Counted from the stretch's first letter, positions 8,676 through 20,460 are shown. The stretch: DNA of 44,956 bases from Asaia bogorensis (GCA_945901855.1 CAMDLT010000032.1:1-44956); one strand, 5' to 3'. The notes: generated by a model not told the origin, from the letters alone. Numbers and translations are program-made.

Positions 8676-9337
8676 CAGAGTTTCAGCAAGCGACTCAACA
8701 CGGGCGCTTGGCCTGCGACGGCTTCGCTGTCGACCTTGAACACCAATTGGCGGTCGCCGACCGAAATGCGGTAGAGGCCGCCCGCCGCGAGCGCGCGATT
8801 GGCTTTGGCGAGGTCGAAAAAGCTGCCGCGCATCAGCATATGGGCGGGCACGTCGAACGTTACGGGTGCGTCGGCCTGGTCGAGGCGCGAAATCGTGACC
8901 TGCCCGCCGCCTTTCACATCCAGCACCGGCGACAGGCCGTAAATCGTTTGCGACGGCTGTGGCATCGCGCTCGCCTGGTTCGGACGCGGGGGCGCACGAA
9001 ACACCATCACGCCGGATTTCGCGGCCTGGTCGGTCGTGAGCTGCATTTTGGCGCCCGCGCACGCGACCTTCGCGCGGGTGACGGTGCCGCCCGCGACATT
9101 CGACTGCTCGTCGCCGACCGTCACCGTGCCGCCCTTGATGGTTTCGCGCCAGCACGAGCGCAAATAGCCGATGGTCAGCTCGTCATTGGCGCCGAGTTTC
9201 AGCACGCGACCCGATTCCAGATAGTCCATAAAATCGACCTCGAGTTTGCCCTTGGCATCCTCGACGATGGCAACCGGTTCGGCCGCCAACGCAGGAACCG
9301 CAACCATGGCTAACAGCAATGCAAATCTGGAACGCAT
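8675..9337 (-). CDS. Periplasmic FecR-domain-like protein
   Basis: A 220-residue secreted protein with a signal peptide (MRSRFALLLAMVAVPALAAE). The first half has a FecR-like beta-rich domain: glycine/valine turns around VLKLGANDELTIGY and GGTVTVGDEQSNVAGGTV. The second half (TIYGLSPVLDVKGGG) resembles the periplasmic domains found next to CHASE2 cyclases and CHAT proteins. It lies between the CHAT lipoprotein (57 bases upstream) and the cyclase (one-base overlap), so it probably relays or scaffolds a periplasmic signal. No iron-transport genes are nearby, so a siderophore role is not supported. Confidence 0.8.
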   Translation of the reverse strand: MRSRFALLLAMVAVPALAAEPVAIVEDAKGKLEVDFMDYLESGRVLKLGANDELTIGYLRSCWRETIKGGTVTVGDEQSNVAGGTVTRAKVACAGAKMQLTTDQAAKSGVMVFRAPPRPNQASAMPQPSQTIYGLSPVLDVKGGGQVTISRLDQADAPVTFDVPAHMLMRGSFFDLAKANRALAAGGLYRISVGDRQLVFKVDSEAVAGQAPVLSRLLKL

Positions 9338-9393
9338 GATCCACCTCCAAAACCAAGACTAGCCAATACCCGCAAGCGTGTCTGTGCGCGCCG

Positions 9394-12300
9394 TCACTGG
9401 GCCTGCGCGGCGCTGCGGGGCGCATTGCCGCCGCCGTCGCCGACCAGACTGAAAGGCGCCCAGAAGATCGGGTGGCTGTAGGCGAACACGCTCTGGCGGG
9501 TCGCGGGATCGACGAAACCGGGCCCATCGAGCAGACCCGCCATCGCTTGCTGCAAAGCGACGGCACGCGCAAGGTTGGGATCGCGCGCTTGGCGGGCAAA
9601 CAAATCGGTCGTAAGGGACCGCGCACTTGTCGTCTCAACAGGCCAGTTCGAAACCAGCAACGCGCGGGTGCCAGCATAGAAGGAACGCCCGGCCAAGGCC
9701 CGAGACCGCTTCCGCCCCCGCGCCGTCGCCGGTCGCGGTGTTGCAGGCCGACAGCACGACCCAGTCGGCATTGAGCTTCAGGCCCAGCACCTCGTCGAGC
9801 GTCAGCAGCCCGTCGCCGTCGATGTCCGCGACATTGGGGGCTGACAAGGCAAGGGCCGGTTGCAACAGACCGTTGAGGTCGCCAGGAACAAGCCCATGCG
9901 TGGCGAACATCACCACGCGGCGATTGGACAAATCCTGCGTTTTGACGTTGCGCTCGTTGGCAGCCGCGCCCAGAAACAGATCGCTTTGCGCCGCACCGAG
10001 CGCAAGCGCAATGCCGCGCACCTCGTCGGCCGTATCGGGCAGGCGCGGCAAGGCGCCAAGCTCGGCGCTGTCGATGCCGACGGTCGCAGGCGCCGAGCGG
10101 CGCACGAGCGGGCGGCCGCGCGTCGCGAGGCCGGCGACCTGCTGGGCGGCCTGTTCGGTTTTTGCCTCGACCATCTGTTCGGGGCTGAACCACGGATCGC
10201 CAAAGCCGATGAAGGCGCGGCGGTTGGCGGGCGCCGCGGGCAGGCTGCGCAATGTCGCAAGCGACGCGACCGACGGCAGCTGCGTGATCGCTGCCTTGCG
10301 GATCAAGAACGGCACCGACTTGTAGGCCGAGAACAAGGCGTCGCCCTCGCGCTCCGCCGCCAGTTGCACGGGGGCCGTCACCAGCACGCCGAACGGCAAT
10401 TGGCCAAGCGCGTCGTGCGGCACGATCAGCAGCGACGTCGCATCGGCGAACCCGGCCTCGACGGGTTTCAAAAGATCCGCATAAAGCTTGTGCGCGAGCC
10501 CCACGTCGAAGGCCGGAATGTCGCCGAGCGATGCCGCGTTGGGGTCGAGCGCTTGGCGCAACGCGGCGATCGTTTGGACGAATGCCGCTTTGCCTTGCTC
10601 GACCGCAGCAAACGCGACCGTGCCGGTTTGGGGCACCGCCCACACGAAGGTGCGTTCCTGGCCGACATACGTCGCGATCAAGGCTTCGCCGGGGCGCAGC
10701 GAACGGCGCGTTTGTTCGACCGTCGCAGGGCGCGGGTCGATGAGGTTGGCATAGTCGGGAAAGCGGCGCTCGATTTCCTGGCGGATCGCAGCGCGCGCAC
10801 CGCGCAGACTGTCGATTTGCGTGCGCAAGACGCGCACGGCCGCATCGTCGCGCTCGGGCGCGGCGAGCACGTTGGTCAGCAGCCCCTGCAAGGCGCCAAG
10901 CTGTTTTTGCGTGTCCTGTTCTTGGCGCACGAACGCCGCCAGCGCCGGGTCGGACGCAGCCGCACGGGCCGAGGATTGCGCCAACGCGCGCTGCACGCCT
11001 TGGCCGCGAATAGCATCGGCGATGCGGAACGATTCGTCCGCCGCCGTCGGCCGGTTCGAGCGCGCAAGGGCGGCCATCATGCCTTCGAACACCAGACGCA
11101 ATTGCCCGTCGCGGACGGCGGAGCCGCCTTCCTCGTCGTCCGGCTGCCGCGAGCTTTGCAGCAAAAGCGGCGCCGCCGCGTCGAACGCTTCGAGCGCCCC
11201 TGCAACGTCGCCCGCGCGCACGCGCGCGGCGCCGCGCAAACCGTTGGCCATCGCCGTGTCCCAATGGCGCTCGCCGAGCGTTGCCAGGCGTTGCTGATAG
11301 AGATTTTCGAAGACCCGGCCGGCTTCGGCCGTTTGGCCCGTGCGCAGTGCCACCACGCCCCAATTGGGGTTCGTGTCGAACGCGCGCGCCATCAGTTCCG
11401 GCTGCGCCTGGATGCGGGCCCGAAGATCCGCATAGGTCCGCGCGGCGCCGGGCGCGTCGCCGCGCTGCGACTGGCCGCGCGCGATCGCCGCCAAGGCCGC
11501 CGCATAGACGCCGGAGCTTGGATCGTACTTCATGGTTTCGAACGATTCGAACACGACGCGCGCCAAGCGCTCGGCTTCCGCCGGGCGGCCCTGCTCCATC
11601 AAAATGTCGCCCAGCAGCAAGACGGTCTGCAAGGTTTCCGGCGTATAGCGTCCGCCGCGCGCAAGGCGCGCCAGCAGCACGCTGCGCGCTTCGACCTCGG
11701 CTTCCAGCAAGCGGCTCTGGCGCAGCAACGAACGCGCAACTTCGCTGCGCAGGTACAAGGCGGCGTTGCTGAAGGTCCAGGGCGGCAAACTGGCCTGGCG
11801 CACGATCCCGTCTTCGTCGGCAACGATCCGGGCGTTCGATGCAAGCGCCAAGCGGTACTGGCGCTCGGCTTCGGCAAATTGGCCGGATTCGAGCGCGAGC
11901 GCGCCGCGCGTGCGCGCGACGAACACCTGCCCGTTCCAGGCGATCCATTGCGGCAGGCGCGATTGCTGCTGCAATTCGTTCAATCCGCTTTCCATGATCG
12001 GCAAGGTCGCGCGGGCCGTTTCCAGATCGCCCAGACGGCGCGAAAATTCCGCAACAAACGATTGGGGCGCCATTCGCATGCTGGGCGATGAGGCGGAGAC
12101 GACCGCCGCGCGCGCGATCTCGCGGGCAGCGCGAAAATTCCCGGCGCTTGCTTCGGCCATATAAAGCTGCTGCGAAAATCGGGTCTGTTGGAAGCTCGAA
12201 AGATTCGCCGCCGCCCCGAGCCGGACCGCTTCGCGCGCATCGGCCAGTCGCTGATTGGTGCGCCCAAGGTCGGTCGCGGCGATCGCGCGCTCGTTGAAAA

Positions 12301-12574
12301 ATATGGCGCGATCGCCCGGCGCCAGATTGGCCGCAGGCTGCGCATCCGCGCGCGCGATGGCCGCTGCAATCCGTGCAGGATCGGGTTGCTGCTGGTCGAG
12401 GATCGCTGCGATGTCGGAGATCGTGCGCGGCGGGGCGCGGAAACTTTGGCCCTGGAAGTCCGCCGTAATCTGGCGGGCCTGCTGCAAACTGACGGCGGGT
12501 TTGCCGTCGGGCGTGCAGGCGTTCAAAAGCAATAAGGCCCCGAACGCCGTTGCGACGCGTAAAAAACCGCTCAT
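9394..12574 (-). CDS. TPR/CHAT-domain lipoprotein, broken by a single-base frameshift
   Basis: A lipoprotein (lipobox LLNAC, Cys20) with about 500 residues of TPR-like helical repeats and a C-terminal CHAT domain, a caspase-like cysteine protease fold. The catalytic histidine (MFATHG, about residue 892) and cysteine (VLSACNT, about residue 941) are both present. The frame from 12574 reads GLGRAF and then runs into an out-of-frame tail ending at 9635. The true continuation, FYAGTRALLVSNWPVE, is in another frame and ends at 9394. One extra base in the GG at 9682-9683 explains this. It may be a sequencing error, a genuine lesion or slippage. The ATG at 12572-12574 has GGGAGGGG eight bases upstream. 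The ribosome site lies in a 13-bp hairpin. The gene heads the CHAT-FecR-cyclase set. Confidence 0.85.
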
Positions 12575-12582
12575 CGAAAGAT

Positions 12583-12640
12583 CCCCTCCCAAATATCAGA
12601 CCGGCTTATATTACATCAGGCCGGAGGTATTTGGGAGGGG
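12583..12640 (-). promoter_or_regulatory. Perfect 13-bp inverted repeat burying the CHAT gene's ribosome binding site
   Basis: CCCCTCCCAAATA at 12583-12595 pairs exactly with TATTTGGGAGGGG at 12628-12640. An inner CCGGC/GCCGG pairing (12601-12605 with 12620-12624) extends the hairpin. On the minus-strand transcript it begins about eight bases after the binding-protein stop (12648), and its 3' arm is the GGGAGGGG ribosome site of the CHAT lipoprotein. No U-run follows, so sequestration or attenuation is more likely than termination. Confidence 0.6.
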
Positions 12641-12647
12641 GTTGTCG

Positions 12648-14246
12648 TCAGCGTGCCATGAAGACCGGCGAGAAGTCCTGGAACCAGTTTTGCGATTGCA
12701 CGAAGCCGCGAACGCGCGGGGTCATGGCACGCGGGTTGACGTCATGCGTGACCATCAAGAACAAGGCTTCGTCGACGTATTTTTCGTGGATCGTCTGCAG
12801 CACTTTTGTCTGTGCGACCGGGTCGAAAGTGTTTCGCACCTGCTCGAACAATGCGTCCATTGCGGGATCGCTGTAGAGGCCCCAATTGGTGCCGGCCGGC
12901 GGATGCAGCGTGCTTTGCAGATGGCGGATAAGGCCCGTGAACGGATCTTGGATGAAATACGTGTAGTTCATCCCCGTGGCGCCGCGCGAGCTCTCGTGCT
13001 TGGCGCCCGCCCGCCAGATATTGATCAGCGTGTTCCAATCGACCACTTCGAACGTGATGTCGATGCCGATCTCGGCCAGGTTCTGCTGCACGTACTCGTT
13101 CATCGGCAACGGCTGCATCTGGCCCGAGCCCGAGGGCGCGATCAGAATCTTGGTCGCAAGTTTGCGGCCCGGCCCGTAGCCCGCTTCGGCCATCAGCTTG
13201 CGCGCTTCGGTCAAGTCGCGGCGCAGTTTGAATTTGGGCGAACCAAACCATTGGTGGCCAGGCGGAAAGAACCCTTGCGCCGGAATCGCCATGCCGCCCA
13301 GCAATTCCTTGATGCCGTCGCGGTCGATCGCGAGATTGGCCGCCTGGCGAATGCGCACGTCGTTCCACGGGCTGCCTTCGACGCGGCTGAGGTGCCAAGT
13401 CCAGTTGTGCGGATAGGCGTTGGTGACGATCTGCATGCCGGCTTGGCGCAGCGAGGCGAGCGCGTCGGGCGACGGCGCTTCGATCCAGTCGACCTGGCCC
13501 GAACGCAACGCGGCCGTGCGTGCACTGGCTTCGGGCAGCGGGATCAGCACCAGCCGCTCGAGCTTCGGCACACGGGCTTTGTCCCAGTACTCGGCGTTGG
13601 GCACCAGCTCGGCGCGCTCGCGCGGCACGAAATTGGCGAGCTTCCACGGGCCCGTGCCCGACGGCGTACGCGCAAACGCTTCCCAGCTTTTGCCGACTTT
13701 TTCCCACTGCGCCGGACTCGAAAACATGATCCAAGCGATTTGATAGGGCAGCGTGGCATCGGGCGTGCGCGTCACAATTTCAAGCGTCAGCTTGTCGATC
13801 GCACGCGTGCTGGCAACCGCAGGAATGCGGCTGCGCCCTTGCGCCGCCTGGCGCGGATCGAAATGCGGCGCCTGCTGGTTCAAAAGTTTTTCGAAATTCC
13901 ACACGGCAGCCGCCGCGTCGAAATCCGAGCCGTCGTGAAACTTCACGCCCGGCCGGATCTTGAAGGTCCATTTGGTCTTGTCGGCGGCATCGACAGACCA
14001 TTCGGTTGCAAGGCCCGGCACGAGACCCGACGGCTGGTCGGATTTGGAAAGGTCCCAATTGATCAGCGCGTCGTAGACCGTGTAGCCCAAAAACCGCATG
14101 CCCTCGCCGCCCTGGTCGGTCTGGCCGGTGGTCAGCGGAATGTCGGATGCCGTCATGCCGATGCGCAAAGTGCCTTGGGCTTGGGCATTGTTGGTTGCAC
14201 CAAGCGCCAGAACACCTGCCAAAACCGCCAAATATCTAAGTTTCAT
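12648..14246 (-). CDS. Periplasmic peptide-binding protein (SBP family 5), paralog of the 4051-5694 gene
   Basis: A 532-residue family 5 solute-binding protein with a signal peptide (MKLRYLAVLAGVLALGATNN, cleavage near AQAQ). It shares long blocks with the binding protein at 4051-5694, including RPGVKFHDGS and ELVPNAEYWDKARVPKLERL-like segments, and differs from the other binding protein of its own operon (16106-17632). It sits last in the peptide-transport unit, 50 bases after the DppC-type permease, so this transporter may use two binding proteins. A short GACCC/GGGTC pairing overlaps the ribosome site region just before the ATG at 14244-14246. Confidence 0.92.
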   Translation of the reverse strand: MKLRYLAVLAGVLALGATNNAQAQGTLRIGMTASDIPLTTGQTDQGGEGMRFLGYTVYDALINWDLSKSDQPSGLVPGLATEWSVDAADKTKWTFKIRPGVKFHDGSDFDAAAAVWNFEKLLNQQAPHFDPRQAAQGRSRIPAVASTRAIDKLTLEIVTRTPDATLPYQIAWIMFSSPAQWEKVGKSWEAFARTPSGTGPWKLANFVPRERAELVPNAEYWDKARVPKLERLVLIPLPEASARTAALRSGQVDWIEAPSPDALASLRQAGMQIVTNAYPHNWTWHLSRVEGSPWNDVRIRQAANLAIDRDGIKELLGGMAIPAQGFFPPGHQWFGSPKFKLRRDLTEARKLMAEAGYGPGRKLATKILIAPSGSGQMQPLPMNEYVQQNLAEIGIDITFEVVDWNTLINIWRAGAKHESSRGATGMNYTYFIQDPFTGLIRHLQSTLHPPAGTNWGLYSDPAMDALFEQVRNTFDPVAQTKVLQTIHEKYVDEALFLMVTHDVNPRAMTPRVRGFVQSQNWFQDFSPVFMAR

Positions 14247-14296
14247 GGGACCCCCTGTTCGATTGAGGGTCTGTAAAAGCAATTTTGGTGCCGCGG

Positions 14297-15163
14297 CTAT
14301 CGGTGACGCGGATCCAGCGCGTCGCGCAAGCCGTCGCCGAGCAGGTTGAAGGCCAGCACGACCAGGAAAATCGCGGCGCCGGGAAACAACGCCATCCAGG
14401 GCGCTTGGGTCAAAAAGCGCTGGGCGTTGTTCAGCATCGAGCCCCAGCTGGGGGCCGGCGGCTGCTGGCCCAAACCCAGGAACGACAGGCTCGCCTCGGC
14501 GATGATCGCGGCAGCGATGGCAAGCGTTGCCTGGACCATGATCGGCGGCAGGATGTTGGGCAGCAAATGCACGGCGGCTATGCGCCAATGCGGATTGCCG
14601 ACAGCGCGCGCCGCTTCGACATAATCGTCGACCTTTGCGTTGAGCGTGGCGCCGCGCGTGAGTCGAATGAACGCCGGCGTCGCCGATATGCCGATCGCGA
14701 TCATCGCGTTGGCCAGACTGGGGCCCAAAAACGCCGCCAAGGCGATCGCCAGGATCAAAAACGGGCAGGCCAACATCGCATCGGTCACGCGGCTGATCAC
14801 GGTATCGATCCAGCCGCCGACATAGCCTGCCAGCAGCCCAAGCGGCAGGCCGACAGCGATCGAAATCGAGACCGAAATAACGCCTGCCGTCAGCGAGGCG
14901 CGCGCGCCGAACATCACGCGGGACAACAAATCGCGGCCGTTTTCGTCGGTGCCAAACCAATTGGCGGCGCTCGGCGCCTTGCGGATCGTGCCCCAGTTGG
15001 TCGCGATCGGGTCGAACGGCGCCAAAACCGGCGCCAGCACGGCGATCGCCACAAACAGCAGCACCACGCCGAGGCCGAAGACGGCGGCAGGCCGCCGCAG
15101 CAAGCGGCGCAGCGCGCGCTTGCCGGGGCTTTCGATCCGATCGGTCGCGATCGCAACACTCAT
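14297..15163 (-). CDS. Peptide ABC transporter permease (DppC/OppC type)
   Basis: A 288-residue inner-membrane permease. It has the N-terminal helix VFGLGVVLLFVAIAVLAPVL, the DppC motif GTDENGRDLLSRVMFGAR and the EAA-type loop KVDDYVEAARAVG, and ends DALDPRHR. Its ATG at 15161-15163 overlaps the stop of the DppB-type gene as ATGA, showing translational coupling. It should pair with the permease at 15160-16104. Confidence 0.93.
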   Translation of the reverse strand: MSVAIATDRIESPGKRALRRLLRRPAAVFGLGVVLLFVAIAVLAPVLAPFDPIATNWGTIRKAPSAANWFGTDENGRDLLSRVMFGARASLTAGVISVSISIAVGLPLGLLAGYVGGWIDTVISRVTDAMLACPFLILAIALAAFLGPSLANAMIAIGISATPAFIRLTRGATLNAKVDDYVEAARAVGNPHWRIAAVHLLPNILPPIMVQATLAIAAAIIAEASLSFLGLGQQPPAPSWGSMLNNAQRFLTQAPWMALFPGAAIFLVVLAFNLLGDGLRDALDPRHR

Positions 15164-16104
15164 TGCTGGCGCAGCCGCGGATTGACGAGGAAATAGGCGA
15201 TGTCGGCCAGCAGATTGAACATCACATAGGCAGTCGCGGTAACAAGCACGACGCCTTGCACGACCAAATAGTCGCGGTTGAACACCGCATCGACGACCAG
15301 CTTGCCGAAGCCCGGAATGGTGAAAACCTGTTCGGTCAGCACGGCGCCCGAAAACAGCGCGCCCAGTTCGAGCGCGCCCAGCGTGACGACGGGAATGAGC
15401 GCGTTGCGCAGCGCGTGTTTGTTGACGACGACGGATTCGGAAAGTCCCTTGGCGCGCGCGGTACGCACGTAATCCTGGTTGAGCGCTTGCAGCATGGCCG
15501 CGCGCGTATGGCGCATGAATACGGCCGCAACCGAATTGCCGAGCACAAACGCCGGCATGATCGTCGTCGCGAGGCTCTGGCGCCAGTCTTCGAACGGGCT
15601 GACATAGCCCGACGGCGGCAGCCAGCCAAGTTCCACCGACACGACCAGAATGAGCATGATGCCGAGCCAGAAATTCGGCGTCGACAGGCCCCACAGCGAA
15701 ATCGCGTTGGCGGCGTAGTCCCACATCGAGTCCTTGCGCACCGCCGACAGCACGCCCATCGGAATGCCGATCAGGCACGCGATCACGAACGCCATAGCGC
15801 CCAATTGCAGCGTGACCGGCAGTTTGTCGAGCACCAGATCGCGCACCGGCAGACCGATGCGCATCGAGTGACCGAAATCCCCCTGCAGCACGCCGCCGAT
15901 CCAGCGCAAATACTGCACATGGATCGGCTGGTCGAGCCCGTAGGCGGCACGAATTTCGGCGATCGCGCGCGCATCCGCTTCCTCGCCCGCCAGCATCGTG
16001 GCGGGGTCGCCCGGCAACAGCAATTGCAAGCCGAACACGAGCACCGAGACGACAAACAAGGTCGGCACGATGCTCGTCAACCGGCGGGCGAGGAACGCGA
16101 ACAT
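15160..16104 (-). CDS. Peptide ABC transporter permease (DppB/OppB type)
   Basis: A 314-residue inner-membrane permease starting MFAFLARRLTSIVPTLFVV, with the periplasmic motif LLPGDPATMLAGEEAD and the EAA loop DYVRTARAKGLSESVVVNKH. The start at 16102-16104 is one base after the stop of the upstream binding protein. A longer in-frame extension upstream is Cys/Arg-rich and overlaps that gene, so it was rejected. It forms the membrane pore with the 14297-15163 product. Confidence 0.93.
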   Translation of the reverse strand: MFAFLARRLTSIVPTLFVVSVLVFGLQLLLPGDPATMLAGEEADARAIAEIRAAYGLDQPIHVQYLRWIGGVLQGDFGHSMRIGLPVRDLVLDKLPVTLQLGAMAFVIACLIGIPMGVLSAVRKDSMWDYAANAISLWGLSTPNFWLGIMLILVVSVELGWLPPSGYVSPFEDWRQSLATTIMPAFVLGNSVAAVFMRHTRAAMLQALNQDYVRTARAKGLSESVVVNKHALRNALIPVVTLGALELGALFSGAVLTEQVFTIPGFGKLVVDAVFNRDYLVVQGVVLVTATAYVMFNLLADIAYFLVNPRLRQQ

Positions 16105-16105
16105 G

Positions 16106-17632
16106 CTAGTTGGCCGCCAGACGCACGCCCTGCAGGCGCAAAAGCGCGTCGGGCACCGGCACAAAACCCGTCACGCGCTGGCCATGCCCGATGAAGTTCG
16201 TGCGGTGCCACATGTAGATGAGCGGACGGTCGGCTGCCGTGATCGTCGACACTTTCTCGAGGATCGCCATGCGCTGGGCGGGATCGGCGGTCGTGCGCTG
16301 CTGGTCCATGAGCGCGTCGATTTCCGGGTTGTTGTATTTGCCGTAATTCTGCGGCCCGTCCTTGGTAACGAAGACGTAGAGATTGCCGTCGGGATCGGGG
16401 CGTCCGCTCCAGGCCAGGATGTACGCCTCGAATTCGCCGCGCTCGGCCGCGTTCAACGAGCTTGCGAATTCCATCACGTTGATGCGCACATCGAACCCGG
16501 CTTCCTTGGTCATCGCCTGGATGATTTCGGCGACCTGGCGCAGATCGGGATTGGGCGGCGTGGTTAGGTTGACGACGATCGGCGTGCGCACGCCCGATTG
16601 CGCGACCAGCGCCTTGGCGCGCTCCAGATTGCGCGTCGAAGCTTTGAGGTTTTTGTTGTGGAACGGGCTTGCGGGCGGCACGGCCTGTGCGGTCGGCGTG
16701 AATTCGCCCTCGTAGACCACCTGGTTGATGACCGCGCGGTCGATGGCAAGGTCGAACGCTTCGCGCAGGCGCTTGTCCGAGCCGATGGGCGACTTCGCGC
16801 GCTCGCCATTGCCGACATTGAACGTGATGCCCTGATAGCCAAGTTCGGCAACGGGCACCACGCGCAAGCGCGCATTGCGCTTGGCGGCGGCAAGGTCGGT
16901 GGGCTGCATGCGCTCGATCAGATCCAGCGCGCCCGCCTGAAGATTGGCAAAGCGCACCGAGCTGTCCGGGATCGGCTGGTAGACCACGCGATCGACATGC
17001 ACGTTGGCGACGTTCCAGTATTGCGGGAATTTTTCGAGCACGATGCGGTCTTGCGCGATGCGCTCGACAAAGCGGAAGGGGCCGGCGCAGACGGGCCTCG
17101 TGCCGAACTGGTCGCCCGCCGCCGCGACGGCCTTGGGGCTCAAAATCATGCCAGCCCGGTCGGTGAATTGCGCGATCAGCGGGGCGAACGCGGACGAGAG
17201 CGCGAGGCGCACGGTCAATGGATCCACGACCGAGATCGTCTGCACGACCGAGATTTCGGCGCGCCGTCCCGAACGCGGCGCGTTCAAGTGCCGGTCGAGG
17301 CTGAAGCGCACCGCTTCGGCGTCCATCTTCTCGCCGTCGTGGAACGTGACGCCTTCGCGCAGCTTGATCGTCAGCGTCTTGCCCGCATCGCTCCACTCGA
17401 AACCGGTGGCGAGCTGCGGCACGATCTTGAGGTCCTTGTCGATGTCGAACAGTTTGTCGCACAAGCCCATGAACACGATGCGGCCCACGAACGTGCGCGC
17501 AAAGGTGGGATCGAGAATGTCGGGGTCTTCGGCAAGGCCGATGCGCAGCGTCGTGGGAGTTTGCGCTTGCGCAGCCCCCATCATCAGACCGACGGCGGTC
17601 AGGCCCGCCAACAGGGTTTTGAACTTGGACAT
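16106..17632 (-). CDS. Periplasmic peptide-binding protein of an ABC transporter (SBP family 5)
   Basis: A 508-residue family 5 binding protein. The N-terminus MSKFKTLLAGLTAVGLMMGA is a signal peptide, probably cut after AQAQ. Family features include LRIGLAEDPDILDPTFAR and TIKLREGVTFHDGE. GAGGAAG lies just upstream of the ATG at 17630-17632. It sits between the two ATPases and the two permeases of this operon, 13 bases after the DppF-type gene. It is clearly more distant from the other two binding proteins in the window than those two are from each other, so it probably binds a different ligand. Confidence 0.93.
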   Translation of the reverse strand: MSKFKTLLAGLTAVGLMMGAAQAQTPTTLRIGLAEDPDILDPTFARTFVGRIVFMGLCDKLFDIDKDLKIVPQLATGFEWSDAGKTLTIKLREGVTFHDGEKMDAEAVRFSLDRHLNAPRSGRRAEISVVQTISVVDPLTVRLALSSAFAPLIAQFTDRAGMILSPKAVAAAGDQFGTRPVCAGPFRFVERIAQDRIVLEKFPQYWNVANVHVDRVVYQPIPDSSVRFANLQAGALDLIERMQPTDLAAAKRNARLRVVPVAELGYQGITFNVGNGERAKSPIGSDKRLREAFDLAIDRAVINQVVYEGEFTPTAQAVPPASPFHNKNLKASTRNLERAKALVAQSGVRTPIVVNLTTPPNPDLRQVAEIIQAMTKEAGFDVRINVMEFASSLNAAERGEFEAYILAWSGRPDPDGNLYVFVTKDGPQNYGKYNNPEIDALMDQQRTTADPAQRMAILEKVSTITAADRPLIYMWHRTNFIGHGQRVTGFVPVPDALLRLQGVRLAAN

Positions 17633-17645
17633 GGGACTTCCTCCT

Positions 17646-19674
<2,029 letters not shown>

Positions 19675-19678
<4 letters not shown>

Positions 19679-20379
19679 TTGATTCCGGCCGCCGCCAATG
19701 CCGCATCGATCTTGGCGCGGTCGTAGATGCCCGCGATGTTTTCGCGCGAGGCCAAAAACTGCCGGTAGATCGCGTAACGCTCTTTGCTTTTTTCGAGCAG
19801 ACGGCGCAATTCGACCAGCGGAAATTCGTGGTCGTCGACGCGCATGTCGAGCAGCGGATATTCGTCTTTTTTATGGATGCGCAAGGCAGCCGACTGGCGG
19901 CCGCGCTTGTCGCCGCCGACCGCGTCGCCCGCATCGAGCGCTGCGATGAACCGTTCGGCAAGCGGCAGAGCCGCATTCAGCGCAAACGCCTCGGCCGTCG
20001 CCTCGATCACGTGCTTGCCCGCAAGCATATTGCCCGCGACCGAAAAATCTTCGAACGTCAGATGCCCTGCCCAATCGATGCAGCCCGATCCCGTATGCGC
20101 CGCGAACGTGCCGCATGCATCCATCAGATGCACCTGGCGCACGTCGCGTCCGGCATCGCGCGCCAGCACGGCGGCCAGCGCTTCCTTGGCGCCAATGCCG
20201 CGTTCCATCAGCGCAATGCCGTCGATCCCGTGATAGGGATTGACCATCGCCTGCGTGGCGACGGCCCCCGCCCCCGGCTTGACATACAGGCACAAGGCGC
20301 CGACCGCAAAAAATCGCGTTGCGACGGCGATGCAGAATTCACCGCTCGTGCGGTCGTGCGCCACGACAGACCAGGTCAT
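19675..20379 (-). CDS. DUF1028 family protein (Ntn-hydrolase-like)
   Basis: A 234-residue cytoplasmic protein starting [20 protein letters not shown], with the hallmark sequence (T/S)[23 protein letters not shown] of DUF1028 and an acidic C-terminal helical part. The family has an Ntn-hydrolase-like fold, and hydrolysis of peptides or amides is suspected but not established. It is the first gene of the second peptide-transport operon and overlaps the first ATPase gene by four bases (ATGA). This supports a role in processing the imported peptide-like substrate. Confidence 0.88.
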
Positions 20380-20460
20380 GCCAATCCCAATCCCGATGCC
20401 AGTTGCGGAGCGTTGGATTTAACGCCCGGCTCCGGACGGATGCAACAAAAAGACCAATCG

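Noticed and set aside
8675..9337. Ferric-citrate FecR anti-sigma factor
   Set aside because: There is no FecI-type sigma factor or TonB receptor nearby, and the protein has a cleavable signal peptide instead of a cytoplasmic anti-sigma segment.
9860..12091. Long plus-strand open frame opposite the CHAT lipoprotein gene
   Set aside because: It is Arg/His-rich with no recognisable domain. It is a by-product of GC-rich codon bias on the opposite strand.
12255..14276. Long plus-strand open frame opposite the binding-protein gene
   Set aside because: The minus-strand frame has a signal peptide and clear family motifs, and the plus-strand translation has none.
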